Part shown: piece after piece, positions 1-6,848 of the stretch | How positions within the stretch are numbered: the first letter of the stretch is position 1 | Layout: each line of letters begins with the position of its first letter | Assembly: GCA_947167635.1 (NCBI GenBank) | Contig: CAMVIT010000057.1 | Coordinates: 1 to 16,331 of the forward strand | DNA from: F23-D06 sp947167635 | GTDB lineage: Bacteria > Bacteroidota > Bacteroidia > Bacteroidales > WCHB1-69 | Reading direction: 5' to 3' | Length of the DNA: 16,331 nt | Translations under genes and position numbers: made by a program | The notes under the pieces: model-generated | What the model was told of the DNA's origin: nothing | Database searches by the model: none | What the model saw: only the letters and a program-made list of their open reading frames with translations

Positions 1-1092
1 GGCCAGCTCGATGGCGGCGGCGGCCACACCCTCCTGCTCCTTGCGCTCACGGGCGGCCACAGTGGCGCGACGGTCTTCGGGTTTGATCTTCGCCTGCTTC
101 ATCAGCAGGGATATCTTGTTTACCTCGTTTTCGGTGGATTTACCATTGGCCAGATTGCACAACGCCGTGAAGTAACGGCGGATAATTTCGGCATAGGAGG
201 CCTCGCAACACACCTCGTCGTCAGAAATGCAAAAACCCGCCATGTTCACCCCCATGTCGGTGGGCGACTTGTAGGGATTTTCACCATAGATGCCCTCGAA
301 GATGGCATTCAACACAGGGAAAATCTCGATGTCACGGTTGTAGTTGACCGTCGTCTTCCCGTATGCCTCCAAATGAAACGGGTCTATCATGTTGACATCG
401 TTGAGGTCGGCGGTGGCGGCTTCGTATGCCACGTTGACAGGATGTTTGAGGGGAATGCTCCAGATGGGGAAGGTTTCGAACTTGGCATATCCGGCTTTCA
501 GTCCGCGACGGTTTTCCTGGTAGAGCTGGCTGAGGCAGACCGCCATCTTGCCGCTGCCTGGTCCCGGAGCGGTGACCACCACCAAAGGACGTGTGGTCTC
601 CACATAGTCGTTCTTGCCGAAGCCCTCTTCGGAGTCGATGAGATCGACATTGGTGGGATAACCCTCGATGGTGTAGTGGTAATAGACTTGGATGCCCATG
701 CGCTCAAGACGCTCGCGATAGGCCGCCGCGCTTGCCTGGCCGTTGCAGTGTGTGATGACCACCGAGCTGACATAAAGACCGCGGCTCTGGAAAACCTCGC
801 GCAGACGCAGTACGTCCTCGTCGTAGGTGATGCCGATGTCTCCGCGCACTTTGTTCTTCTCGATATCAATGGCGCTGATGACAATGACGATTTCCGCGTC
901 GTCTTTCAGCTGCATCAACATGCGCAGTTTGCTGTCCGGTTGGAAACCTGGCAGTACGCGACTGGCATGGAAGTCGTCGAATAACTTGCCTCCGAACTCA
1001 AGATAAAGCTTGTCCCCGAATTTTGAGATACGTTCCTTGATGTGTTCCGATTGGATTTTCAAGTACTTGTCGTTGTCGAACCCGTTTTTCAT
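1..1092 (-). CDS. DUF1846 family protein, C-terminus cut by window edge
   Basis: The frame is open from an ATG at 1092 to the left edge, giving 364 residues starting MKNGFDNDKYLKIQSEHIKE. I recognise the family as DUF1846 (UPF0371), whose members are about 500 residues, so roughly the last quarter is missing. Visible features are an early FGGKLFDDFHASRVLPGF stretch, a VVITHCNGQ segment, and a glycine-rich TAPGPGSGK sequence at about residues 174-182 that resembles a nucleotide-binding loop. Family function is not established to my knowledge, so no reaction is assigned. There is no signal peptide or membrane segment, so the protein is probably cytosolic. It has its own promoter-like -7 element upstream and is separated from coaE by 221 bp, so it is probably a separate transcription unit. 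Confidence 0.88.
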   Translation of the reverse strand, partial: MKNGFDNDKYLKIQSEHIKERISKFGDKLYLEFGGKLFDDFHASRVLPGFQPDSKLRMLMQLKDDAEIVIVISAIDIEKNKVRGDIGITYDEDVLRLREVFQSRGLYVSSVVITHCNGQASAAAYRERLERMGIQVYYHYTIEGYPTNVDLIDSEEGFGKNDYVETTRPLVVVTAPGPGSGKMAVCLSQLYQENRRGLKAGYAKFETFPIWSIPLKHPVNVAYEAATADLNDVNMIDPFHLEAYGKTTVNYNRDIEIFPVLNAIFEGIYGENPYKSPTDMGVNMAGFCISDDEVCCEASYAEIIRRYFTALCNLANGKSTENEVNKISLLMKQAKIKPEDRRATVAARERKEQEGVAAAAIELA

Positions 1093-1118
1093 AATTTTGG
1101 CATTATAACTACGGGGCG

Positions 1119-1126
1119 CAAATATA
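1119..1126 (-). promoter_or_regulatory. Bacteroidetes -7 promoter element for the DUF1846 gene
   Basis: On the minus strand this reads TATATTTG, an exact match to the Bacteroidetes primary-sigma -7 consensus TAnnTTTG. It lies 26 bases before the ATG at 1092, which fits a short leader. I do not see a convincing TTG -33 element at the usual 17-19 base spacing, because that upstream stretch is almost pure A/T. Confidence 0.6.
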
Positions 1127-1191
1127 CAATTTTTTTATGGAATTATATAATTGAAGGTATATAATCAGGGCTTTTTCATTTTTTTATTCGG

Positions 1192-1213
1192 GCGTGCAAT
1201 CCCTCACGCACGC
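1192..1213. repeat. GC-rich inverted repeat in the coaE-DUF1846 gap
   Basis: GCGTGC (1192-1197) and GCACGC (1208-1213) are perfect reverse complements around a 10-base loop. The element lies downstream of coaE on the minus strand. It is followed on neither strand by a proper T-run, so it is not a textbook intrinsic terminator. It could still stop or stabilise the 3' end of the coaE transcript. The rest of the 221-bp gap (1093-1313) shows no gene that I can support. Confidence 0.35.
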
Positions 1214-1307
1214 TTGTCGGACCTCACATCCGTTTCGCGGCGAGCAACCCGCACCCTCGTCTCAATCTTCTCCCGCGCTTTTGTCCCTCGGGACATCGTT
1301 TTCATAC

Positions 1308-1328
1308 CACCAATTACCAATCACCAAC
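1308..1328. repeat. Three tandem heptamers over the coaE stop codon
   Basis: Read on the plus strand, CACCAAT (1308-1314), TACCAAT (1315-1321) and CACCAAC (1322-1328) are consecutive heptamers that differ only at their ends. On the minus strand they read as repeats of the DTTGGTR type. The TAA stop of coaE (1314-1316) lies within the array, so the last residues of the protein are written by the repeat. Confidence 0.55.
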
Positions 1329-1880
1329 CGCCTCCCGGTATGTGTCCCCTGTGCAGACCACCAGGTCGGCGCGGGCGCACTTCTCCTCCTGCGGCATTTG
1401 ACGTGCCATTCTTTGCAGGATATCCTCCCGGGTGAGGTGTGGGTCGCGTTGCAGGATACGGCGGATGCGCAATTCCAAGGGCGCGTCCGCCACGATGATT
1501 TTATCGAAGTACCCGGTAAGATTGGCTTCATAGACAATGGCAGTCTCCATGATCACGGCGGTTGAGGATTGTTGTGCCGCCCACTCCTTGAACATCTGCA
1601 TCACCCGAGGATGGATCAGTTTGTTCAAAGTTTGCAGTTTCTCCTCATCGGCAAACACCATTGCGCCCATTTTGCGCAAATCCACCGTGCCGTCGGGCAA
1701 CAGGACGTTGCCGAATGTGCGGATCAGATCTGCCACAAAATCGGCATCATGATAGAGTTTCTTGGCCTCCACGTCCGCATAAAAAACGGGAATACCCATC
1801 TCTACAAAATGGTGCGAGAGATAGGTCTTCCCGGTTCCTATACCGCCCGTGAGGGCTATTTTGCATTTTTTAACGCACAT
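1314..1880 (-). CDS. coaE: Dephospho-CoA kinase
   Basis: CoaE phosphorylates the 3'-hydroxyl of the ribose in dephospho-CoA using ATP, the last step of coenzyme A synthesis in the cytosol. The protein has 188 residues and opens with KIALTGGIGTGKT, a P-loop with Lys18, followed by the FYADVEAKKLYH segment containing the conserved acid (Asp36) and a LIHPRV segment, all typical of CoaE. The ATG at 1880 overlaps the end of the ybbR-like gene by 11 bp, which suggests translational coupling. It is the last gene of the run that starts at or before nusB. The C-terminus ends EAVGDW inside a heptamer repeat and is several residues shorter than the usual 195-206, with the final helix not obvious. The catalytic core is intact, so I expect a functional enzyme. 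Confidence 0.93.
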   Translation of the reverse strand: MCVKKCKIALTGGIGTGKTYLSHHFVEMGIPVFYADVEAKKLYHDADFVADLIRTFGNVLLPDGTVDLRKMGAMVFADEEKLQTLNKLIHPRVMQMFKEWAAQQSSTAVIMETAIVYEANLTGYFDKIIVADAPLELRIRRILQRDPHLTREDILQRMARQMPQEEKCARADLVVCTGDTYREAVGDW

Positions 1881-2280
1881 AGAAGGTGATCACTTCTGGT
1901 GCCTCCACCGCCACCAACTCAGAGCCGAAGGTGTTGTGTATGAGATATTCGCGCATGTCGCGATTGGAAAAGGTATATACAGTCACCTTATTCTTTGGCT
2001 TTATCAGGTCGGAGACGGAGATATAGACCACTTTCTCCTTGTCGGAGAAGGGCTTCATCAAATATCGGAGACCTTTCTGGTTGAATGTCAGCGAGATGAT
2101 GGAATCCGAAACGGTCACGCTTTTTTTGCCTTCGGGAAGATTATAGCACTGGATCTTGTAATCCATGGTCACGCGATAATCTTTGGAAAAGGTGACGATG
2201 ACCCAGCCTGCGGCGGCGATGGCCAGGCAGACCAGGAATGCAAAAGAGGGCAACTTGAGTTTCGGACGATTCGCGGACAT
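1870..2280 (-). CDS. Short YbbR-like (CdaR-family) membrane-anchored protein
   Basis: This is a 136-residue protein with a basic N-terminus, one hydrophobic segment at about residues 12-29 (FAFLVCLAIAAAGWVIVTF) and a beta-rich remainder. The FSKDYRVTMDYKIQCYNLP segment after the membrane anchor is what YbbR-like domains look like, and a YbbR-like gene between yajC and coaE is a known Bacteroidetes arrangement. Most relatives are longer, near 300 residues with repeated domains, whereas this one has room for a single domain. It starts 5 bp after the yajC stop. In Firmicutes, CdaR proteins regulate the diadenylate cyclase CdaA; no cyclase gene is in this window, so that role is not inferred here. 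The family assignment rests on context as much as on sequence. Confidence 0.72.
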   Translation of the reverse strand: MSANRPKLKLPSFAFLVCLAIAAAGWVIVTFSKDYRVTMDYKIQCYNLPEGKKSVTVSDSIISLTFNQKGLRYLMKPFSDKEKVVYISVSDLIKPKNKVTVYTFSNRDMREYLIHNTFGSELVAVEAPEVITFYVR

Positions 2281-2285
2281 CTTTT

Positions 2286-2636
2286 CTATTGATTTTCGGA
2301 ATTATCTTTGCTGGCTTGAGCCTTGGTCTGGCTCTCGTCCACGTTGATAGCGGCCTTCTCGATCTCTATGCAAACATCATGGGCGATTTCGATGACAAAA
2401 GTGGTCTCCTTGACTTCGCGGATCTTGCCGTGAATGCCGCCAACGGTAGTCACTTTGTCACCTTTTTGAAGGCTTTTGCGGAACTCTTCCACCTGTTTCT
2501 GTCTCTTCTGTTGCGGTCTGATCATGAAGAAATAGAAAATGAGGATGATGAGCAGGATAAAAACCAGGGTCATGCTTCCGCCACCCTTGGGAGCTGCGGC
2601 CGGTGTGGCCTGCAATAGTGTAAACAGTTGATTCAT
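2286..2636 (-). CDS. yajC: Preprotein translocase subunit YajC
   Basis: YajC is a small inner-membrane protein of the SecDF-YajC complex that assists the Sec translocon. The 116-residue product has a short Ala/Gly-rich lead-in, one membrane helix at about residues 22-40 (MTLVFILLIILIFYFFMIR) and then the signature RPQQKRQKQVEEFRKSLQKGDKVTTVGGIHGKI. The GD-VTT-GGI-G pattern is diagnostic. The tail (about residues 98-116) is polar and probably disordered. It sits 33 bp after the DUF1573 gene and 5 bp before the ybbR-like gene, so it is in the same transcription unit. Length is normal for the family. Confidence 0.96.
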   Translation of the reverse strand: MNQLFTLLQATPAAAPKGGGSMTLVFILLIILIFYFFMIRPQQKRQKQVEEFRKSLQKGDKVTTVGGIHGKIREVKETTFVIEIAHDVCIEIEKAAINVDESQTKAQASKDNSENQ

Positions 2637-2669
2637 AATAGAGTTATTTTAAATTAGTAATGTATTTGC

Positions 2670-3140
2670 TTATTTGGGAACCGACACGTTCGCGGTGATG
2701 GTCAGGATGTTCTCGGTCGGATAGGTGTTGGCTGCCACCAGAATACGCTTGGTGACCTTGCCTTTTTGACTCTTGGAATCGAACGTCACGGTGATCTCCC
2801 CCGACTCGCCCGGACGAATGGGTGCTTTGGGCGGTGTGGAAGTCGTGCAGCCGCAAGTGGCCTCCGATGAGTAGATGATCAGATTCGACTTTCCCGTGTT
2901 TTTGAACTTGAACGAGTAAGTGAGTCTTTCGCCCTGAATGACATCGCCAAAATCGTATTTGGTGTTTTCGAAGGTGATCACAGGCATCTTCTCCGCATCT
3001 TTCTTGGACAGACCATTCGCTGTCTGTGGATTGTGTACGTCGCTCACCTTGAAATCTCCCTCCTGTGTGGGCTTGGAGTGACAGGATCCTGCCGCGAAAA
3101 GGCCGAAAACGACCATGATGTATAGTGTTAACTTCTTCAT
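2670..3140 (-). CDS. DUF1573 lipoprotein
   Basis: From the ATG at 3140 the product is 156 residues. It starts MKKLTLYIMVVFGLFAAGSC, a lipoprotein-type signal peptide with Cys20 as the probable lipidation site, although Ala rather than Leu stands at -3. The mature part holds one DUF1573 Ig-like beta domain: ITFENTKYDFGDVIQGE, then FKFKNTGKSNLII, the conserved CGCT (Cys96, Cys98) and PIRPGESGEITVTFDSK. Family function is unknown; members are exported and common in Bacteroidetes. A GTG at 3164 would extend the frame into nusB but would put nine residues before the signal peptide, so I chose the ATG. The gene begins 7 bp after the nusB stop and is clearly co-transcribed. Confidence 0.9.
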   Translation of the reverse strand: MKKLTLYIMVVFGLFAAGSCHSKPTQEGDFKVSDVHNPQTANGLSKKDAEKMPVITFENTKYDFGDVIQGERLTYSFKFKNTGKSNLIIYSSEATCGCTTSTPPKAPIRPGESGEITVTFDSKSQKGKVTKRILVAANTYPTENILTITANVSVPK

Positions 3141-3147
3141 GATTTTG

Positions 3148-4095
3148 TTATTGAAATAAACCACGACCTGTCTTGTTCAATTTGTTCTGGTCGCGCAAAT
3201 CTACAATTATTTTATCTAAAACCCCATTGATGAAAATCTTGCTCTTGTCAGAAGAGTAGTTCTTTGACAGGTCGATGTATTCGTTCAAAGTCACCTTGAC
3301 GGGAATCTCGGGAAACTCTGTCAGCTCGCAAATGGCCATTTTCATCAGCAACATGTCCATGCCGATCACCCTGTCCAACTCCCAATTCTGGATTTTGGAC
3401 TCTATGATCCTTTCATATTCGGCATCGTTTTCCAAAGTTTTGACAAACAGTTTGCGGCAGAAGCTCTCATCGTCTGTGGGATTTTTGAACAATGTCAGAA
3501 TCTTGCATTCGTCACCCTTCTTTTGCTTGAAGTCGCTGATGTTCATGTACAGCATGGTGACGGCTTCGTCGTAATCGTCGTACCAATTAACGTCCTTTTC
3601 GCCAAAGAACCAGCGCATGTGTTCGTCTTCGAAGAAAATGTTTTGGACAATGTCGAGAACCAGTTTCTTGTCCTCCTCGTATGTGCTTTCACGCGTTTCC
3701 ATATAGTGCTTGTATCCCTCCGTTTCCTCGATGATATGGAAGAGTTTTACGATGAAATCGGTGTCTTCGGACCAATTGATACGGTATTTTGGGAACAGTT
3801 TTTTCAGGGTGACGTTTTGCTCTATTTGCGCGATCACCTGGTTGTCCACGAACTTGGTGTTCGGGTTGAGGTCCTCCGGGGTGGGGTTGTGCTTGCCCTT
3901 GAGGTCTTCCAATTTGTTGTGCCTGTAGTATGTCAATTCAGGCAAGATGGAAAAGAGCCACAAAAAGAGCGGGTAGAAGTTCTTGACGGTCTGTACGAGA
4001 CTGGCCTCAGCGGCGGCCACGGTCTCGAAAGGCTTGAACCCATGCGCGTAGAGTGCCTGCATGGTTTTGGTTCTGAGATAACGTCGGCTGATCAT
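3148..4095 (-). CDS. nusB: Transcription antitermination factor NusB (long Bacteroidetes form)
   Basis: NusB binds the boxA RNA of rRNA operons together with NusE (S10) and supports antitermination and rRNA maturation. The product has 315 residues, about twice the E. coli protein, which is the usual Bacteroidetes form. The N-terminus MISRRYLRTKTMQALYA matches the conserved NusB start. The canonical all-helical domain lies in roughly the last 130 residues, with DRVIGMDMLLMKMAICELTEFPEIPVKVTLNEYIDLSKNYSSDKSKIFINGVLDKI as its clear signature. The middle (about residues 25-180) is the lineage-specific extension, rich in charged and aromatic residues. It lies 31 bp after the coiled-coil gene and leads the DUF1573-yajC-ybbR-coaE run. 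Confidence 0.96.
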   Translation of the reverse strand: MISRRYLRTKTMQALYAHGFKPFETVAAAEASLVQTVKNFYPLFLWLFSILPELTYYRHNKLEDLKGKHNPTPEDLNPNTKFVDNQVIAQIEQNVTLKKLFPKYRINWSEDTDFIVKLFHIIEETEGYKHYMETRESTYEEDKKLVLDIVQNIFFEDEHMRWFFGEKDVNWYDDYDEAVTMLYMNISDFKQKKGDECKILTLFKNPTDDESFCRKLFVKTLENDAEYERIIESKIQNWELDRVIGMDMLLMKMAICELTEFPEIPVKVTLNEYIDLSKNYSSDKSKIFINGVLDKIIVDLRDQNKLNKTGRGLFQ

Positions 4096-4126
4096 AGGAT
4101 GGGAATCTTTTTTCCTTCTTCAAGGA

Positions 4127-5065
4127 TTATTTCAAGGTGAAGGAGCTTTCGCCCAGCATCTGGTCGTCAGTGAAAATCTGAATGATATAGCGACCTTTGA
4201 TGGCTTTGTCGTCGGAAGGGATGTCCCAGGTCAGGGTGACGTTCTGAGCCGTTTTGTCGTAATCAACCACCTTCTTGGCGGAGTATTGCAAACGCTGTCC
4301 GTTGTGTACGAAAGAGAACGTTTCGGAGGAGCCTGGCGTGAGCACCTTGCCCGAACCGGGCACGGCGATACGGCAATACACATTCACAGGGCCGGACTCG
4401 ATGAGGGGGTTCTCGCCCAGCACAAAAGAGGTCTTGATGCGCTTTGCGCGGACGGCCTTGTCCGTCACCTCCTCATCACCCTTGGCTTTGACATTGTAAG
4501 CGGCGCTGTGGATGCTGTAGGCTTTGTAAACGGCTGCGTTGGTGATCTTGTTGGTCAGGTCTTCGTTGGATTTCTGGATGTCGGCCTTCACTTGACGCTC
4601 TTGCTCCAAGTCGGCCTTCACCTGCGTGTTCTCTTCCTTCAAGGCCTTGTTCTCCTGATAGAGCTTGTCCATCTCCTGCACATACTCTTGGGAGATGTTT
4701 TGCAGACGGGCGAGCTGTTTCTTGATGCGGTTGTAGTCGGCCTGCGTGTTGATGAGGTGCTCGATTTCGGCGGCATTGGCCATGATGATACTGTCCTTCT
4801 CGCTCAGTTGGTTGGTGAGGTCGCCATACTGGGCCTTGATGCGTTCGTGCTCCGCCAAGAGCTCGTCAAGTTCACTTTGAAGCTCGTTGTTGTGGGTCTC
4901 AACCTTGACATACTCCTTGTTCATGACCGGTTTGGCGAAAAATCCGAAATAGAGCGTCGTGAGCAGGAAAAGTCCTGCCAACGCACCCAAGAGGATTACC
5001 CATTTCTTCAACGGATTTGTTTCTTGATTTTGATTTTTGTCTGAAAAATTGGTCGTGCTTTCCAT
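4127..5065 (-). CDS. Membrane-anchored coiled-coil protein with C-terminal beta domain
   Basis: I do not recognise a named family. The 312-residue product has a polar cytosolic lead (about 1-20), one membrane helix (about 22-43, WVILLGALAGLFLLTTLYFGFF), a long heptad-rich coiled coil (about 50-178, rich in E, K, Q and L) and a beta-rich C-terminal part (about 180-312). The C-terminal part contains KRIKTSFVLGENPLIESGPVNVYCRIAVPGSGKVL and ends GRYIIQIFTDDQMLGESSFTLK. The topology predicts a periplasmic coiled coil that holds the beta domain away from the inner membrane. The gene is 31 bp upstream of nusB on the same strand, so it may be the first gene of that unit. The 67-bp upstream gap contains TATTTTG, one base short of the Bacteroidetes -7 consensus. 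Function is unknown; a scaffolding or envelope role is only an inference. Confidence 0.85.
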   Translation of the reverse strand: MESTTNFSDKNQNQETNPLKKWVILLGALAGLFLLTTLYFGFFAKPVMNKEYVKVETHNNELQSELDELLAEHERIKAQYGDLTNQLSEKDSIIMANAAEIEHLINTQADYNRIKKQLARLQNISQEYVQEMDKLYQENKALKEENTQVKADLEQERQVKADIQKSNEDLTNKITNAAVYKAYSIHSAAYNVKAKGDEEVTDKAVRAKRIKTSFVLGENPLIESGPVNVYCRIAVPGSGKVLTPGSSETFSFVHNGQRLQYSAKKVVDYDKTAQNVTLTWDIPSDDKAIKGRYIIQIFTDDQMLGESSFTLK

Positions 5066-5132
5066 TATGATTTGTTTTTATTATTATCGGGTTCACTATT
5101 AACGGACAAAATAGTTTAAAATTGCCCATGCC

Positions 5133-6779
5133 CTATTTTGCCAGCAATAAGTCGCGAAGTTCCTTGGGCAGATAAAAGGTTTTGTTGACGGGGAAATAGA
5201 TGATGACGGAGGCGAGTTCCTGCTTCTGTTTGTTGACGGTCACAAAATTGGTGTAACTGTCGGCAACCAGTGTTTTTTTCTTGTTTTTCACGGTGAGGCG
5301 GTAGTCATACGGGCCAAGGCTGTCAATGGTGCAGGTGAAGCCCTCGAACACCTCGCGGTAGTCGGCGAAGTTGTCGCGCGTGAGCTGCTCAAGTGCATCG
5401 TCGGCGAGGCCCATCTGCTCACGGATGTACTGGTGCAGTTCGATGTTGGTGTGTACGCCCCTCATCTCCCGCCCCTTCGGATGATACATGGCCGTGAAGA
5501 CATCTTCTGCCGTGTGGCCGAATGTGGTGAAGCCAAAGTAGGTGCGCCCGTAGATTACCTGCGACAGCATCTTGGTGAGCGAAAGGTTGTTCTTGCGCTG
5601 CTCCTTGGCGATGGGCGATTTCTTGTAGTCGCTGGCCGTCTGCAAATACTCGATTTCAGCATCTTGAAGGTCAATGTTGAAGTACTCTTTGAAAAGAGCC
5701 GGCCATTGGTCGGTTTCCACCTCTTTCATTTTGGAAGACATGGTGGCGGTGGAAATCTTATAGGAATCGAGCGGCTCCATGATTTGTTGCAGGGAGAGCT
5801 TGTCGTAGCCGTGATTGGATTTGGTGTTGCCGATGGTCAACGCGCTGTTGCCGTGGTCGGGAACCACCACGATGAGAGTGTGCCCGTCCTTTTCGGCAAA
5901 CTGTTGGGCCACATGGAAAGCCTCGTCAAAGGCGAGAAAGTCCGTGATGGCGGACTTGGCATCGTTGTCGTGGGAGGCCCAATCGACTTTGCTTCCCTCA
6001 ATCATCAGGAAGAAGCCGTCGGGGTCGGAGGATAGCAGATCGAGCGCCTTTTGGGTCATCTCGGCCAACGAGGGGTACTTTTCCGGATCGCGTTCCATGT
6101 CGTATGGCATGGAGTAGCGGTTGTAAAGTGCCCACATCGGGGCTTTGTGGCACTGTTTCATCCCGGCATAGTCATCGTAATAGAGGGCGTAGCCATTCTC
6201 TTTGAGGAACAGCGAGTCGCTCGGGCGTATGCAGGCGGTGCCGCCGCCGATGAGCACATCCACTTTGTTGTGAACCATCTGCGGGGCGATGATGCCGTAC
6301 TTGCTGCGGTTGTAGGAGTGGGCCGCACAGTCGGCGGGGGTGGCGTGCGGGAACTCGCAGGTGACAACCAATCCGGTGGACTTGCCTTGCAGCTGCTTGG
6401 CGGCCTCCAACAGGGTGGTCAGCGGTTGGTAAGCCCGCGTGGCGTCCACGGGCACCAGGTCGTGGTCGGTCTTCACAGGATAGGTGGAGACAAATCCCGT
6501 CTGGGAGGGCTGCCCCGTCATGTAGCAGGAGGTCGTCGGAGCGGAATCGCCAATGGGCGCATCCGACGAGCAGGTGCGCGTCAGGCCTATGACAAAAGGA
6601 TCAATGTAAAGATAACTCTCCTGGGCATTGTGGTACGTCTTGTACCACCGGGCGGCGGAAAGCAGGCTGGTAGAGGTGCCGTCCGTGATCATCAGTATGA
6701 CGTTTTTCACGTCATTGGTTTGCGCAAAATTTGCTAACGCAAACAGTATCAATATGTTAAAAAGAACGGTTCTTTTCAT
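5133..6779 (-). CDS. Secreted alkaline phosphatase (PhoA superfamily)
   Basis: This is predicted to be an exported, metal-dependent phosphomonoesterase. From the ATG at 6779 it has 548 residues with a signal peptide (MKRTVLFNILILFALANFAQ). Catalytic landmarks are visible in order: metal-binding Asp33 in LMITDG, nucleophile Ser79 in GDSAPTTS, His145/Thr147 in PHATPAD, Glu261 in FFLMIEGSKVDWASHDND with metal ligands Asp266 and His270, Asp308-His309 in VVVPDHG, and His422 in FGHTAEDV. The family usually has DHETGG at the Asp-His site; here it is DHGNSA. About 85 residues beyond the catalytic domain form a C-terminal beta-rich tail. The same frame is open up to 7526, but that stretch lies over the NIF3 gene and the signal peptide marks the true start. 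A TAnnTTTG promoter lies just upstream. Physiological substrate unknown. Confidence 0.93.
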   Translation of the reverse strand: MKRTVLFNILILFALANFAQTNDVKNVILMITDGTSTSLLSAARWYKTYHNAQESYLYIDPFVIGLTRTCSSDAPIGDSAPTTSCYMTGQPSQTGFVSTYPVKTDHDLVPVDATRAYQPLTTLLEAAKQLQGKSTGLVVTCEFPHATPADCAAHSYNRSKYGIIAPQMVHNKVDVLIGGGTACIRPSDSLFLKENGYALYYDDYAGMKQCHKAPMWALYNRYSMPYDMERDPEKYPSLAEMTQKALDLLSSDPDGFFLMIEGSKVDWASHDNDAKSAITDFLAFDEAFHVAQQFAEKDGHTLIVVVPDHGNSALTIGNTKSNHGYDKLSLQQIMEPLDSYKISTATMSSKMKEVETDQWPALFKEYFNIDLQDAEIEYLQTASDYKKSPIAKEQRKNNLSLTKMLSQVIYGRTYFGFTTFGHTAEDVFTAMYHPKGREMRGVHTNIELHQYIREQMGLADDALEQLTRDNFADYREVFEGFTCTIDSLGPYDYRLTVKNKKKTLVADSYTNFVTVNKQKQELASVIIYFPVNKTFYLPKELRDLLLAK

Positions 6780-6802
6780 AAAAGGACAAGAATTTAATCG
6801 TG

Positions 6803-6810
6803 CAAAAGTA
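6803..6810 (-). promoter_or_regulatory. -7 promoter element for the alkaline phosphatase gene
   Basis: On the minus strand this reads TACTTTTG, an exact match to TAnnTTTG, and the full context TTGTACTTTTGCA is very typical of Bacteroidetes promoters. It lies 24 bases before the phosphatase ATG at 6779. No -33 TTG is seen at 17-19 bases; the nearest is about 23 bases upstream. Confidence 0.65.
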
Positions 6811-6820
6811 CAAAAAATTG

Positions 6821-6828
6821 TATTTTTG
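6821..6828 (+). promoter_or_regulatory. -7 promoter element for the NIF3/zinc-ribbon unit
   Basis: The plus strand reads TATTTTTG, an exact match to the TAnnTTTG consensus, 20 bases before the NIF3 ATG at 6849. It faces away from the phosphatase -7 element, with only 10 bases between the two, so the two polymerase sites overlap and probably compete. Confidence 0.6.
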
Positions 6829-6848
6829 CGCCTCAAAAAAAGCGAAAT

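Larger units (their letters stand above)
6801..6830. repeat. Imperfect palindrome spanning the divergent promoter
   Basis: The arms 6801-6813 (TGCAAAAGTACAA) and 6818-6830 (TTGTATTTTTGCG) are reverse complements at 11 of 13 positions, around a four-base AAAA spacer. Each arm carries a -7 promoter element, one per strand. The symmetry may simply reflect two consensus promoters back to back, or it may be an operator; the sequence alone does not decide. Confidence 0.6.

Noticed and set aside
498..884. Minus-strand 128-codon frame inside the DUF1846 gene
   Set aside because: It overlaps in a different frame a protein with clear family sequence. Composition is that of an out-of-frame translation.
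3141..3164. GTG start at 3164 for the DUF1573 gene
   Set aside because: It overlaps nusB and would place nine extra residues before a normal lipoprotein signal peptide that starts at the ATG at 3140.
4286..5044. Plus-strand frame of 252 codons opposite the coiled-coil gene
   Set aside because: It is the antisense shadow of a coiled coil, rich in L and V, with no motif and no promoter.
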